Shown in pieces: positions 40,673 through 50,519 of a stretch of DNA of 64,000 bases. Source of the stretch: an archaeon. Its GTDB lineage: Archaea > Thermoproteota > Nitrososphaeria > Conexivisphaerales > UBA164. Under the pieces are notes generated by a model that saw only the letters and a program-made list of their open reading frames with translations, did not search any database and was not told where the DNA came from. Position 1 is the stretch's first letter. Each line of letters begins with the position of its first letter. The translations under genes and the position numbers were made by a program. Location: assembly GCA_021792955.1 (NCBI GenBank), contig JAJYTP010000002.1, positions 56,942 through 120,941 of the forward strand, in the 5' to 3' direction.

Positions 40673-42714
40673 ACATGGAAGCTACTGAAAGGTTTGTAAG
40701 GGGACAGGGAAGGTATGTCGGCGATATCGAGCTGCCCGGTATGCTACATCTTGCAATAATAAGGAGTAAATACGCTAGGGCTAGGTTGCTCAGGGTAGAA
40801 GGGGGAATAAGCGGCCGTGACCTGAGCGCTGTGATACCCGATGTGGGCGAGGGGGCGAGAGGCGAAAGCTGGAAGATAAAGCAGCCAGTGTTCGCTACAG
40901 GGCAGGTGAACTACCTAGGACAGCCGGTGGCTGCGGTTTATGCGGATAACAGATACCTAGCGGAGGACCTTATGGATTCGGTGGACGTATCATATGAGCC
41001 GATGCAGCCGGTGCTTGATGAGCAGGAAGCCATGACCGCAGAGCCTATTCATCCCGGACTGAATAGTAATGTGGCTACGGACCAATTTATAGGAAAGGAC
41101 TTTGAAGCGAAGGACGCCGAAGTCGTGTTGGATGACGCTTTTAAGATAGGCAGGATAGCGACGGACCCGATAGAGACTAGAGGCATACTGGTCAATTATG
41201 ATGGCTCCAGATTGAACGTATGGGTATCCACCCAAGCAATGTTCAGCATAAGGAATGGGTTGTGTGCTACCCTGGGTTTACCAATTACGAGCGTCAGGGT
41301 CATGCAGGCAGACACCGGAGGCGCATTTGGATCAAAGAGCGCCATGTATCCCGAATATGCCATAGCCGCCTTTGTTTCAATGAAGACCCACAGACCAGTA
41401 AAGTGGCTGGAGTCCAGAAAAGAGCATCTGACAGCCTCCAGGCCGGGCAGAGGGGTCAGCGGCAGCATGAAGCTCTTTGCCAAGAGGGACGGAACGGTGA
41501 TCGGGCTTAAAGGGGAAATAATAGTCAATGGAGGCGCCTACCTTGACGGCCTCGCAAGGTTCTCACCGATGTTCATAGGGATGCAATTGACCGGCCCATA
41601 CGCCATAAGGAACGGCTATGTCAGGGCTATTTCTGTAGTCACCAACACTCCACCCCTGGGGCCTTACAGGGGAGCCGGCAGGCCCGAAGCCGCATTCTTC
41701 AGGGAAAGGATGATGGATTTGTTGGCCGATGAGCTGAAGCTGGACCCAGCGGAGATAAGGATAAAGAACGCTACGGATCAGGTGTTTACCAACCCATTTG
41801 GAATGAGGATAATTGGAAGCCGCCAGTTTATGACAGAGGCATTTGATAGTTTGGAGTACTACAGGTTGGCCCGGGAGCCAAATGGAAGAAGAGGCGTCGG
41901 CATTTCATGTTTCGTACTTGTTCCAGCCTTGATGGAAGGTGAAAGCTGCAAATTAAAGGTGGATAATGGCAGGATTAAAGCCTGGCTAGGTGGGAATTCT
42001 CACGGCCAGGCCCATGAGGTTTTCGTCAGAAAGCTGATCGGTTCAACACTGGATGTTCCAACTGGCGTTGTAGATGTTCAGCCAGGCGATACGGATATGA
42101 TAACATCTGGGGTGGGAGTCTGGGGAAGCCGCTCAGCTATAGTCGCTGGATATGCCACAGTCCTTGCTTCACAAATGCTGAAGGAGAAGGTCGTAAAAAC
42201 CAAGGGCCTCTATACGCCTGAATATCTTCTGGCGGGCAACTATGAAGCAGAAGTGTTGAATGAGAAGTTCGATGATCCAAGTCTCAATTCATTTGGAGCA
42301 AACTTGGTGACGGTTGAGGTGGATGAGCTGGGAGAGGTTACGGTTGAGGAGTGCAGGTCATACTATGACGTAGGGAATGCGCTAAATAGGGAAATGGTAA
42401 AAGGGCAGATAGCAGGCGGTATGGCGCAGGGGATATCCTCAGTGCTCTATGAGGGTTTGATTTTTGCAAAAGATGGGACCCTCCTGACGGATTCGATAGC
42501 CAGCGCTGGGGTGCCTCCTGCAAGGGAGCTCCCGCACTTTGTAACCGGCATAACCGAGCATCCATCGAGTCTGCCACATGGGGCTAAGGGGGTGGGAGAA
42601 GCCCCCACCATAGGGGTGCCACCGGCCCTAGTGAGGGCAATAGAGAAAGCCACAGGAGTCAGAATACGTAATATTCCACTACATCCCGAAGTCCTCATAG
42701 GACCCGAGAAGTAA
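40669..42714 (+). CDS. Molybdenum hydroxylase, molybdopterin-binding subunit
   Basis: 681 residues, GTG start. Catalytic subunit of the xanthine dehydrogenase/CoxL family. Moco motifs: [24 protein letters not shown], and the catalytic Glu644 in [10 protein letters not shown]. It lacks the AYxCSFR loop of genuine form I CO dehydrogenase, so CO oxidation is unlikely. At 681 residues it is shorter than most members (around 780). The substrate is probably a purine, aldehyde or other N-heterocycle. Neighbouring amidohydrolases favour an N-heterocycle. Confidence 0.9.
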   Translation: MNMEATERFVRGQGRYVGDIELPGMLHLAIIRSKYARARLLRVEGGISGRDLSAVIPDVGEGARGESWKIKQPVFATGQVNYLGQPVAAVYADNRYLAEDLMDSVDVSYEPMQPVLDEQEAMTAEPIHPGLNSNVATDQFIGKDFEAKDAEVVLDDAFKIGRIATDPIETRGILVNYDGSRLNVWVSTQAMFSIRNGLCATLGLPITSVRVMQADTGGAFGSKSAMYPEYAIAAFVSMKTHRPVKWLESRKEHLTASRPGRGVSGSMKLFAKRDGTVIGLKGEIIVNGGAYLDGLARFSPMFIGMQLTGPYAIRNGYVRAISVVTNTPPLGPYRGAGRPEAAFFRERMMDLLADELKLDPAEIRIKNATDQVFTNPFGMRIIGSRQFMTEAFDSLEYYRLAREPNGRRGVGISCFVLVPALMEGESCKLKVDNGRIKAWLGGNSHGQAHEVFVRKLIGSTLDVPTGVVDVQPGDTDMITSGVGVWGSRSAIVAGYATVLASQMLKEKVVKTKGLYTPEYLLAGNYEAEVLNEKFDDPSLNSFGANLVTVEVDELGEVTVEECRSYYDVGNALNREMVKGQIAGGMAQGISSVLYEGLIFAKDGTLLTDSIASAGVPPARELPHFVTGITEHPSSLPHGAKGVGEAPTIGVPPALVRAIEKATGVRIRNIPLHPEVLIGPEK

Positions 42715-43092
42715 AACAGTTCGGGGCGTATCAAAATATGTTAATATTGGGCCGGAGTGCCTTTTAAACTTCAGTCGAAATCAGTTTATATGACCTTATG
42801 GCTTAAGCTATTCCCAACTCCCTTTGGCTATCATTAGCACCAATTGTTTAGAAGTACTCCATAAATCGCGCCATTTTGGAGGTTAGTTGCCGCTCACCCT
42901 ACCCCCTTCACTATAGCAGGTTAACGAAGGGTAAATGGGATATCCTTCTGGTGGCCTCAGGCGCGGTATCCTTTCCAGGGATAATTGTTGTTCTAGGGCC
43001 TGTCAAGCGGGCATGTCACTTATGTTTGAGTTAATGATAAAATAAATTTGATAGCCGGTTATATAATTATATTAGCCTTTAAAGTGTAGAAA
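42715..43092. other. Intergenic region upstream of the GH57 gene
   Basis: 378 nt. The right end has a clear TATA-like TTATATAATTATATTA (43059-43074) at leaderless distance from the GH57 ATG. A short frame encoding a hydrophobic stretch (DILLVASGAVSFPGIIVVLG, around 42935) may be a remnant of a membrane protein. Nothing else is recognisable. Confidence 0.4.
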
Positions 43093-44274
43093 ATGAGTCT
43101 AGCTTTAGTGTTATCGTTCAGCCCTACATTGGTTCTTAACAAGAATTTCCCATATGAAAGGGCAGATCGCATAATTAGCGAAGCGAACCTTGTGGACAGG
43201 TACTTTGATGCCAAGCTGACCAAGGATATTTTTCTGAACTATTCCAAGAACGTCTATTCACAGATCCTGACCAAGGCGGTGGAGCTGAAGGAGTCATCCA
43301 TAAAATCCGCCGTGCCGTTTAAGATCAGCATAGCCCCGACCGGGGTCTTTTTCGAACTTGCAAAATATGATAATACGATTTTGACTCTACTAAAAAAACT
43401 TCAGTCGATAGATGCGGTGGAGTTCATAGGTACTACCTTCTACAGTACGATGGCCCCTCTGGCCCCTAACACCATTGATGAAGTAGAGGAACAGGTCAGG
43501 AACCATATTGAACTCTTAGAAGGTTCATTCAAATACAGGCCAACTATCCTGGTTCTACCACATATGCTTTATAATGATAGGCTTGCCAAGGTCGCACAGA
43601 AGCTTTCATTTAAAGCGGTGTTGACGGAGGAGGTAGGGGAGCTTAGCGACCATCGTTACTCCTTTGTGCCATCCGGCATGGAGAATATGAAGGTGCTGAT
43701 TAGGAATTATGAGCTGAGCCAGGCGCTATATGAAGGTAAGCTTGAGGCTCTCCTGGCCGAAAATAATAACGGTATAGCCTTCCTAGAAGCAGAAAGGCTT
43801 GGTAGAAGGGGGCCTAACTACGTTAGCCTCCTTTTGGAATCAGCATATAGGTCCGGAAAGGAGATGATCGGCCTGAGCCGGCTACTTGATGATACTGAAA
43901 ATGGGGTACTTACTGTTCCAGAACAGCTTACCGTTATCGACAGGGCCTATGGATCCGGTTCGTCATCTGTCATGAAGAACAAATTTCAGCGCGCTTCCAT
44001 GGACAGGCTATACTACCTCAAACAGTACCTATATGAGCTGGGAGACCAGAGGAATATAGCGATCTGGAGATTGCTTCAACAGGATGAAAATCTGATAGAA
44101 ATGGATCACCATATTGATGGTAAGGTTTCAAATTTCGTTGATGGCGATGACGCAAAGCTAGCCTTCTGGTCCATATATTCCGATTTCGAAGGTAAAGTGG
44201 CTTCGAAAGTGCAGGCCGGCAGGCGTACGAAGCAGATGGTTACTGGAAGGTATGGGGCTCAGAAGCCGGGTTGA
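43093..44274 (+). CDS. Glycoside hydrolase family 57-like protein
   Basis: 393 residues. N-terminal barrel with SFSPTLVLNKNF, KISIAPTGVFFELAKY, EFIGTTFYSTMAPL, and PHMLYNDRLAKVAQKLSFKAVLTEE. A C-terminal helical part contains SMDRLYYLKQYL and MDHHIDGK. This follows archaeal GH57 alpha-amylase-like proteins. The exact catalytic residues cannot be assigned by eye and some GH57 motifs look diverged, so enzymatic activity is uncertain. It may act on intracellular glycogen or maltodextrin. Convergent with the phosphohexomutase gene. Confidence 0.72.
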   Translation: MSLALVLSFSPTLVLNKNFPYERADRIISEANLVDRYFDAKLTKDIFLNYSKNVYSQILTKAVELKESSIKSAVPFKISIAPTGVFFELAKYDNTILTLLKKLQSIDAVEFIGTTFYSTMAPLAPNTIDEVEEQVRNHIELLEGSFKYRPTILVLPHMLYNDRLAKVAQKLSFKAVLTEEVGELSDHRYSFVPSGMENMKVLIRNYELSQALYEGKLEALLAENNNGIAFLEAERLGRRGPNYVSLLLESAYRSGKEMIGLSRLLDDTENGVLTVPEQLTVIDRAYGSGSSSVMKNKFQRASMDRLYYLKQYLYELGDQRNIAIWRLLQQDENLIEMDHHIDGKVSNFVDGDDAKLAFWSIYSDFEGKVASKVQAGRRTKQMVTGRYGAQKPG

Positions 44275-44325
44275 ACTTTACCAACTCTCTACCCCCTATC
44301 ATCCAAAGGGTTTAGACAGTACGCT

Positions 44326-45696
44326 TTAGGATTGATTTCGTAAGGCTTCCCTGACCAACTTCACCCCTTCCTTGGCTATACGCTGTGCCTCCTTTCTCTT
44401 TATTCCCTGAGCGAAGACCCTTATGAGCGGCTCGGTTCCAGAAGGCCGAATTAATAGCCATGAGCGGTTTCCATACATGGCCTTTATACCGTCCGTTAGG
44501 TCAAGCGATATAGCCTTCAATCCATTTTTTACGAACTTCATGGCAGCCACCTTCTGTTCATCAATCACTCGCACGGCCATCTTAAGCAAATAGTAGTTCG
44601 GAACCCCCTGCCTCATACTTACAAGGGTTTCCTTTTCGGTCAGCTTCAACATTTTTAGAGTTGAAAGGACGGAATCGCCGTACATCAGGATGTCAGGCCA
44701 TATGTATTTCCCAGATTCTTCAACCGCAAATAGGCTGGTGGGAATCTCCCTTATCGCTTCTACGAGTGCTGGTGGACCCACCTTAGTCCGGACCAGGCGG
44801 CCGCCGTTAGCAGAAACTATATCCTCTACGGCGTCGGAAGTGTTGATGGTTGTAATTATGGTATTATCCCTTCCGCTTGGGCTGGATCGTAGCGCATCCC
44901 TTGCAAACAGAGCCCCTGCTACATCGCCCCAGATCAGCCCGCCTTCTTCATCGAAGAAAATAGCCCGGTCACCATCAGCATCGGTAGCTATTCCTATTCC
45001 GCCTCTATGGTGCTTTATGTAATCTGATGTTCCCTTAAGGTGTGCCGGTATAGGGCTGGGTAGCCTGTTTGGAAACCTGCCATCCGGGGATACATTGAGT
45101 ATCTCATGGTTCAGGCCAAGCTCTTCAAATGCCGCTTTGGCAAATGGACCAGAGGCCCCGTTACCAGCATCAAATATCACTTTTCTGGCCCCGTTAAATT
45201 CTAACCTTGGAACCTTCCGCCTAAGCTCCTTTGTATATTCTTCTGCTACATCAGGGATAGTTTCCTCACTTTCAATGCTCCTCCAACTGCTGAGCCTTGC
45301 CCTTTCCTTAAAGTAATTATCCTCTACTCTGGACGCGTCTGCTGTAGTGAGTTCTCCTCCATCCTTCAGAAAGAAGAGTAGGCCACATATCTGGGCTGGT
45401 GTATGGCTACCGGTCACCGCCACAGTCGCATCCGCCTTAAGCTTCCTCATTAACCAAAGCCCGACAGGGGTGGGAGCCATTCCTAGGTTATAGACGTGTA
45501 CACCGGAGGACAGAAGGACCGAATTAACCGCCTTAAGCAGCGGCTCGGACTGCGCTCTTGGGTCTTTCAGGACAACGGCCGAAGAAACTCCCTTAAATGT
45601 ATACAAAAAGGCATCCGTGAGCCTGACCGCTACTGTCGGGCTTAGTGTGGAATTGATGTACCCGCGTACACCAGATGTTCCAAACAGGTGTTCCAT
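44326..45696 (-). CDS. Phosphoglucosamine/phosphomannomutase family enzyme
   Basis: 456 residues. Interconverts hexose 1- and 6-phosphates. All four domains are marked: FGTSGVRG near the N-terminus, the phosphoserine loop VTGSHTPAQ (Ser97), the metal loop IATDADGDRAIF, the sugar-binding EESGKY, and the phosphate-binding RPSGTEPLIRVF. The sequence alone does not choose between glucosamine, mannose and glucose. A TATA box (45716-45730) about 26 nt upstream lies in the gap shared with the aspartate kinase gene. Confidence 0.9.
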   Translation of the reverse strand: MEHLFGTSGVRGYINSTLSPTVAVRLTDAFLYTFKGVSSAVVLKDPRAQSEPLLKAVNSVLLSSGVHVYNLGMAPTPVGLWLMRKLKADATVAVTGSHTPAQICGLLFFLKDGGELTTADASRVEDNYFKERARLSSWRSIESEETIPDVAEEYTKELRRKVPRLEFNGARKVIFDAGNGASGPFAKAAFEELGLNHEILNVSPDGRFPNRLPSPIPAHLKGTSDYIKHHRGGIGIATDADGDRAIFFDEEGGLIWGDVAGALFARDALRSSPSGRDNTIITTINTSDAVEDIVSANGGRLVRTKVGPPALVEAIREIPTSLFAVEESGKYIWPDILMYGDSVLSTLKMLKLTEKETLVSMRQGVPNYYLLKMAVRVIDEQKVAAMKFVKNGLKAISLDLTDGIKAMYGNRSWLLIRPSGTEPLIRVFAQGIKRKEAQRIAKEGVKLVREALRNQS

Positions 45697-45715
45697 ACAT
45701 AACCATCGGCCGACA

Positions 45716-45753
45716 TTCTTATAAATGGGAGGCCTGAAGGTATGTCAAGGAGG
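45716..45753. promoter_or_regulatory. Promoter region between phosphohexomutase gene and lysC-aro operon
   Basis: The box ATTCTTATAAATGG (45715-45728) is at leaderless distance from the minus-strand hexomutase ATG. It could also drive the plus-strand lysC operon with a short leader. A Shine-Dalgarno-like CAAGGAGG (45746-45753) lies in that leader, about 18 nt before the GTG start, which is far for an SD site. Confidence 0.4.
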
Positions 45754-45771
45754 AAAAATAGTTGAACACTG

Positions 45772-46986
45772 GTGATCTACTTTATCCATCCACTGAATAC
45801 TTACGTGCTTAAGTTCGGTGGTTCTGTCCTTATCGATTCGAATAGTTCGACCAACGCATCGTCCCTTGTAAAAAAACTCGTAGATAGGGGAGACAGTATC
45901 GTAGTAGTGGTATCCGCGCTGAAGGGGGAAACTGACAGGCTACTGCAGAGCATAAGCGGCATAAGCAATGATAAGGAGGACACGGCGGAGGTAATAGCAA
46001 TGGGGGAGAGGACCAGCGCCAGGCTGATGGCCGCAGCGCTCAAGAAAGCCAATATCTCAGCCGTTCTGGTCGATCCTAAGGGGGAAAATTGGCCCATATT
46101 CACATATGGGGATTTCCTTGACGCGGACATCGATATGGATAAAACAAAAAAGGCGGTCGAAGAACGTATAAAACCTCTCCTGTTAAAGGGGATGGTACCC
46201 GTAGTCTGTGGTTTTATGGGGTTGAACGGCGATGGCCGTATTCAGACCCTTGGGAGGGGCGGAAGCGATACCAGCGCTGTGGTGTTAGGTTCATGTCTTG
46301 GAGCAAGGGAAGTGGTGCTCCTGAAGGATGTAGGGGCAGCACTTACTGCTGACCCTAAGAAGACCAACGGTACGAGAACAATAGACACATTAGATGCTTC
46401 GGAGGCGCTTGCCCTTTCGATGGGTGGCTCAAAGCTTATACACGCAAAGGCATTTAGATATCTTAAAGGGACAAACCTGCGCATAACGAGCATCGAGCTT
46501 GGCCTTGAGGGCGGTACCCTTATAGATGGACAGACGTCGGTAAACCTGACGGCACTGGATAGAGACATAAGCATGGTAACTTTGGTCACGCGCAGGGCCA
46601 CCATGGACCTCGTTAATTCTATAGGCAAGATACTGAAGGAAGCCGGGGCGGAGCTGCTGGGTATGACGCTCGGCGGCAGGTCTCTCCTGCTATATCTAAA
46701 GGGAGGCAGTAATGTGGTGGATAGTCTTCATTCGAAGCTCGTAAACGGTGAAGAGGTCAAGGCGATCAGCGAAATAAACAACCTGGCTGAAATAACGGTC
46801 AGGTCCGATTTCCTGGAGAGAGCCCCGGGTTATATAAGCGATATCACGGCGCCGCTGTCTGCAAATGAAATAAACATCTATGGAATATCCACCATTTCTA
46901 ACAGCATCAAGCTCTATATCCTTGCAAAGGACCTGCATAACGCGCTAAACCTTATAAAAAAGGAATTGGAGGATAGGGAACTATGA
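45772..46986 (+). CDS. lysC: Aspartate kinase
   Basis: 404 residues, GTG start just before YVLKFGGSVL. First step from aspartate: formation of aspartyl phosphate. Kinase motifs: KFGGSVL (usually KFGGTS), AMGERTSARLMAAAL, LGRGGSDTSAVVLG. The C-terminal ACT repeats begin at DRDISMVTLV and LAEITVRSDF and suggest amino-acid feedback. It is shorter than bacterial LysC (about 450). It leads the operon, whose next genes make aspartate semialdehyde and then 6-deoxy-sugar precursors of dehydroquinate. Confidence 0.92.
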   Translation: MIYFIHPLNTYVLKFGGSVLIDSNSSTNASSLVKKLVDRGDSIVVVVSALKGETDRLLQSISGISNDKEDTAEVIAMGERTSARLMAAALKKANISAVLVDPKGENWPIFTYGDFLDADIDMDKTKKAVEERIKPLLLKGMVPVVCGFMGLNGDGRIQTLGRGGSDTSAVVLGSCLGAREVVLLKDVGAALTADPKKTNGTRTIDTLDASEALALSMGGSKLIHAKAFRYLKGTNLRITSIELGLEGGTLIDGQTSVNLTALDRDISMVTLVTRRATMDLVNSIGKILKEAGAELLGMTLGGRSLLLYLKGGSNVVDSLHSKLVNGEEVKAISEINNLAEITVRSDFLERAPGYISDITAPLSANEINIYGISTISNSIKLYILAKDLHNALNLIKKELEDREL

Positions 46987-48044
46987 GGAACGAACTAAAG
47001 CTGGGCATATTGGGAGCGACGGGGATGGTAGGGCAACAGTACATAAAATTGCTTGCCGATCATCCGTGGTTCAAGGTGTCTCGAATAGTAGGAAAGAAGT
47101 CGGCTGGCATGCCGTTTAAGGAGGCGGCAGAATGGGTTGGGGAGTACGATCCCCCGGCATCCATAATGGATATGAAGGTAGATGGCGCAAATCCTGAATC
47201 GGAGGGCGCTGACCTATTTGTGAGTTGCCTTCCCACGGATGGGGCAAAGGAACTGGAGCCGCTTTATGCTAGGCTATACCCCACATTCAGCGACGCAAGC
47301 GCCTACAGGATGGAGGATGACGTACCTCTGATAATACCTGAGGTCAATGCTGAACAGGGAAGGCTTGTTGAAAGGCAGAAAAAGAGCCGCAACTGGAAGG
47401 GCTTCCTGGTTACGGGGCCCAACTGCACCAGCATCGGGCTTAACATGACCCTCAAGCCCCTTGATGATGAATTCAAGATAAGGAAGGTAATAGTTTCAAC
47501 CATGCAGGCGGTCAGCGGCGCTGGCTATCCTGGCGTACCAAGCCTTTCCATCATAGATAACGTCATCCCTTACATAAAAGATGAGGAGGATAAGGTTGCC
47601 ATTGAATCAAACAAGATATTGGGCAAGTTTGTAGGTGGTAGAGTGGAACCGGCCGGTCTGGCTGTCTCCGCCATGTGCCACAGGGTTGCTACGATAGACG
47701 GGCACATGGAGAGCGTATATATTGAAACGGAAAAGCCCGTAAGCGTTAAGGATGCGTCCCAGGCGCTGCGTGATTTCACCGGACTACCGCAATCGCTCAA
47801 GCTTCCGACGGCGCCTGAAAGGCCAATAATAGTAAGGGAGGAACCCGACAGGCCTCAGGTCAGGAAGGATAAGAACGCTGGCACAGTCCCCGGCATGAGC
47901 ACCGTGGTCGGTAGGATAAGGCCTGGACTTGACAACCACTCATTGAAGTACACACTGCTCAGCCATAACACTATAAGGGGGGCGGCCGGAAATACAATAC
48001 TTACAGCAGAGCTCTTCTACAAACAAGGGTGGATGAACCTTTGA
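46983..48044 (+). CDS. asd: Aspartate-semialdehyde dehydrogenase
   Basis: 353 residues. Reduces aspartyl phosphate to aspartate semialdehyde. NADP-binding GATGMVGQQYIKLL at the N-terminus, active-site cysteine in GPNCTSIGL, and MQAVSGAGYPG and the catalytic-His region CHRVATIDGH. This is the archaeal/fungal-type ASADH. Start overlaps lysC by 4 nt (ATGA). Its product is a substrate of the next enzyme in the operon as well as of threonine, methionine and lysine synthesis. Confidence 0.95.
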   Translation: MRNELKLGILGATGMVGQQYIKLLADHPWFKVSRIVGKKSAGMPFKEAAEWVGEYDPPASIMDMKVDGANPESEGADLFVSCLPTDGAKELEPLYARLYPTFSDASAYRMEDDVPLIIPEVNAEQGRLVERQKKSRNWKGFLVTGPNCTSIGLNMTLKPLDDEFKIRKVIVSTMQAVSGAGYPGVPSLSIIDNVIPYIKDEEDKVAIESNKILGKFVGGRVEPAGLAVSAMCHRVATIDGHMESVYIETEKPVSVKDASQALRDFTGLPQSLKLPTAPERPIIVREEPDRPQVRKDKNAGTVPGMSTVVGRIRPGLDNHSLKYTLLSHNTIRGAAGNTILTAELFYKQGWMNL

Positions 48045-48826
48045 CCGACGGGAAGCGCCAGAGGCTATCACGCCTCTTAAAGGATGGTAGGATGCTTTGC
48101 GTCCCAATGGATCACGGGATGAGCGATGGCCCGATCCAGGGGTTGGAGGATATCAACGCTATAGTCAGGTCGGTGGAGGAGGGAGGGGCCAGTTCAGTGA
48201 TACTGCACAAGGGCATGATTAAATCCCTTAACTTCAGCCCCCGGCTCGGCTTGATAATGCATGTCTCGGGAAGCACATCCAGAGGCCCGGCCCCCTTTTA
48301 TAAAGTTGATGTATCTGGCGTAAGGGAGGCCATCCTGCTAGGGGCGGACGCCGTGTCATTTCATATGAATGTGGGTGCCAATTCGGAGAGCGATATGATG
48401 AGATCCCTTGGTGCGCTGGCCGACGAAGCGGACAGATGGGGGTATCCATTAATAGCCATGATGTACGTCCGTGGTGAAAGGGTAAAGGACCAGTTCGACC
48501 CTGAACTTACGGCCCTGGCGGTCAGGCTGGGTGCCGAGCTGGGAGCAGATCTAGTCAAGACGACGTACACGGGTAACATAGACAGCTTTGCGAAGGTAGT
48601 CAAGGGTTCACCCGTACCGGTTGTGATAGCCGGTGGTCCGAAGGTAAGTTCAAGGAGGGAGCTTTTACAGATGGCTAAGGACGCATTAGACGCTGGCGCC
48701 ATCGGTGTAACATTCGGGCGTAACGTATTTCAGGATAGCGATCCGAAGAAGGTCGTAAAGGCCCTATCCAGCATAATATTTAATGATGCGGATGTAGAAA
48801 GCGCCCTGAAGGAGTTCGATCATTGA
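48029..48826 (+). CDS. aroA': 2-amino-3,7-dideoxy-D-threo-hept-6-ulosonate (ADTH) synthase
   Basis: 265 residues, GTG start overlapping asd by 16 nt. DhnA-type class I aldolase: MDHGMSDGPIQGLEDI, the Schiff-base lysine in ADLVKTTYTG, and the phosphate loop VVIAGGPK. In archaea this enzyme condenses aspartate semialdehyde with a deoxy-ketohexose phosphate, replacing DAHP synthase. A plain fructose-bisphosphate aldolase is the alternative, but its place between asd and dehydroquinate synthase II makes ADTH synthase much more likely. Confidence 0.92.
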   Translation: MDEPLTDGKRQRLSRLLKDGRMLCVPMDHGMSDGPIQGLEDINAIVRSVEEGGASSVILHKGMIKSLNFSPRLGLIMHVSGSTSRGPAPFYKVDVSGVREAILLGADAVSFHMNVGANSESDMMRSLGALADEADRWGYPLIAMMYVRGERVKDQFDPELTALAVRLGAELGADLVKTTYTGNIDSFAKVVKGSPVPVVIAGGPKVSSRRELLQMAKDALDAGAIGVTFGRNVFQDSDPKKVVKALSSIIFNDADVESALKEFDH

Positions 48827-49836
48827 AACAGGTAATAGTAAAGCTGCCTAACGATCAGGCAGCGGCAAGGCCGCTGATCCAGGCCGCAAACTCTTACGGC
48901 GTGTCGTCATTCGTGAGTGAAGGCCATCATGACGTTGGGTCCGGAACGCTCTACGCTGAAAGCTCCTTCCGAATTGCTACAATAACCACCCAGCAGGACA
49001 TTCTGGACATAAGCGAAGCTAATACAGGAAATAAGGGAAATGAAAAAGGAGATAAAGGCCTTAACATTCTGATCCGGACGGCGGACTGGAGAGTCATCCC
49101 GCTGGAAAACCTAATCTCACGCGTACAGGGTAAGGGTGTTCACGTATTCGCCGAAGCCAGGGATAAGGCCGACGCGGTCATGCTCAGTGGCGTATTGGAG
49201 GAGGGGGTGGAGGGCGTAATCATCGAGCCTCATGACGCCGAAGAGCTATTTGAGTATTTGGACGCGATGGGGCTGGGCAGATACAAAATAGACCTGGTCC
49301 CAGCTACGGTTACATCTATAGAAGTAGTGGGCCTTGGAGAAAGGAGCTGTATAGATACCGCCAACCTGCTCCACCAGGGCGAGGGCATGCTGCTGGGTTC
49401 CTTCAGTTCCTTCTTCTTTTTGATCCATGCCGAGGTGGCAGCTACGAGCTTTACAAGCCCAAGGCCTTTCCGCGTAAATGCTGGGGGTATTCATAACTAT
49501 ATAATGCTCCCAGATGGTAGGACCAAATATCTTTCTGAAGTAACGGCGGGGGATCACGTGCTTGTTGTATCAGCGGAGGGAGAAGGCAGGAGGGCCATCG
49601 TGGGTAGGTCAAAGATCGAGAGGCGGCCGCTGGCGTTGATCAGGGCTTCCACGGAACACCTCTCCGGATCCGTTATACTGCAGTACGCTGAAACCATTTC
49701 ACTGCTCGACGCGGATAAAAAACCGATTCCAGTCACCTCACTCAAGGGAGGTGATACCGTGCTCATCCATCCTGTAGTTGGGCCGAAGGGTAGGCACTTT
49801 GGCGTAGCTATAGATGAAACTATAATAGAAAAATGA
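48823..49836 (+). CDS. aroB': 3-dehydroquinate synthase II
   Basis: 337 residues, TTG start overlapping the previous stop (TTGA). NAD-dependent oxidative deamination and cyclisation of ADTH to 3-dehydroquinate. Family segments: GVEGVIIEPHDAEEL, ERSCIDTANLLHQGEGMLLGS, and RPFRVNAGGIHNYIMLPDGRT. The length is normal. It pairs functionally with the ADTH synthase upstream. Confidence 0.95.
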   Translation: MKQVIVKLPNDQAAARPLIQAANSYGVSSFVSEGHHDVGSGTLYAESSFRIATITTQQDILDISEANTGNKGNEKGDKGLNILIRTADWRVIPLENLISRVQGKGVHVFAEARDKADAVMLSGVLEEGVEGVIIEPHDAEELFEYLDAMGLGRYKIDLVPATVTSIEVVGLGERSCIDTANLLHQGEGMLLGSFSSFFFLIHAEVAATSFTSPRPFRVNAGGIHNYIMLPDGRTKYLSEVTAGDHVLVVSAEGEGRRAIVGRSKIERRPLALIRASTEHLSGSVILQYAETISLLDADKKPIPVTSLKGGDTVLIHPVVGPKGRHFGVAIDETIIEK

Positions 49837-50519
49837 AGTTCGCCATAGTAGTCAGCATAAGGGGCAGGAGCCTTGCTGAAATGGTGACCAAGGCTATGAA
49901 GGTAACCGATGACGTCATGTTTGAGTTCAGGCTTGATTCAATTTCGGAAGAATATTCGAAGGATATAGGGAACGCGCGGTTACCGGAGAGCATGTCTCGA
50001 AGGTCTATATTGACCTATAGAGTCCCCAATGAGGGAGGGCTGAGCCGTGCCTATAGCGTCGACAGGCTGATCCAGCTCATCAGGTCCTGTTCGACTGAGC
50101 CACCTGCGTTCATGGACGTCGAATCTTCATCCATTGACGATAATCTTGTAGCTGCGGAATTAAAACGGTACAGCGGAAGGCTCATCATATCCAGCCATCT
50201 TGTTGACGGCGGAACTTCGGTTGAAGGGCTGTTTAAGCACTGGCTAAGGTGGAAGGGAACAGCCCATTATATTAAGGTCATAAACATGCCTGCCACTCTT
50301 CATGAAGCTCTTCTAAGCCTCGAGCTTTATGGGCGTGTTGACCCCCTCAGATTGATATCGTTTTCTGCGGGAAAACGGTGGAGTTTCACCAGATTTACAT
50401 CTGTATTTCTTGGTTCGCCCCTATTTTACTCCTGCCTGCCGGGGGAGCCGCTGGCCGACGGTCAACCGACCGTACAGGAGGCCGTTAAATTCAAGAAGGC
50501 AATAGAGGATGGAGCATAA
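49833..50519 (+). CDS. aroD: 3-dehydroquinate dehydratase, type I
   Basis: 228 residues, ATGA-coupled to the previous gene. Dehydrates 3-dehydroquinate to 3-dehydroshikimate by a Schiff base. Seen: FEFRLDSI at the substrate site, the catalytic histidine in LIISSHLVDG, the Schiff-base lysine in AHYIKVINMP, and a C-terminal FSAGKRWSFTRF. These match type I enzymes, not the type II AroQ dehydratase. Confidence 0.94.
   Translation: MKFAIVVSIRGRSLAEMVTKAMKVTDDVMFEFRLDSISEEYSKDIGNARLPESMSRRSILTYRVPNEGGLSRAYSVDRLIQLIRSCSTEPPAFMDVESSSIDDNLVAAELKRYSGRLIISSHLVDGGTSVEGLFKHWLRWKGTAHYIKVINMPATLHEALLSLELYGRVDPLRLISFSAGKRWSFTRFTSVFLGSPLFYSCLPGEPLADGQPTVQEAVKFKKAIEDGA

Noticed and set aside
41196-41528. 110-residue minus-strand ORF
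   Set aside because: Opposite the molybdenum subunit gene; an open frame created by codon bias of the real gene.
40669-42714. Aerobic CO dehydrogenase large subunit
   Set aside because: The diagnostic AYxCSFR loop is absent; only the general molybdenum hydroxylase motifs are present.
48029-48826. Fructose-bisphosphate aldolase
   Set aside because: The fold is the same, but position between asd and dehydroquinate synthase II in an aromatic operon supports ADTH synthase.
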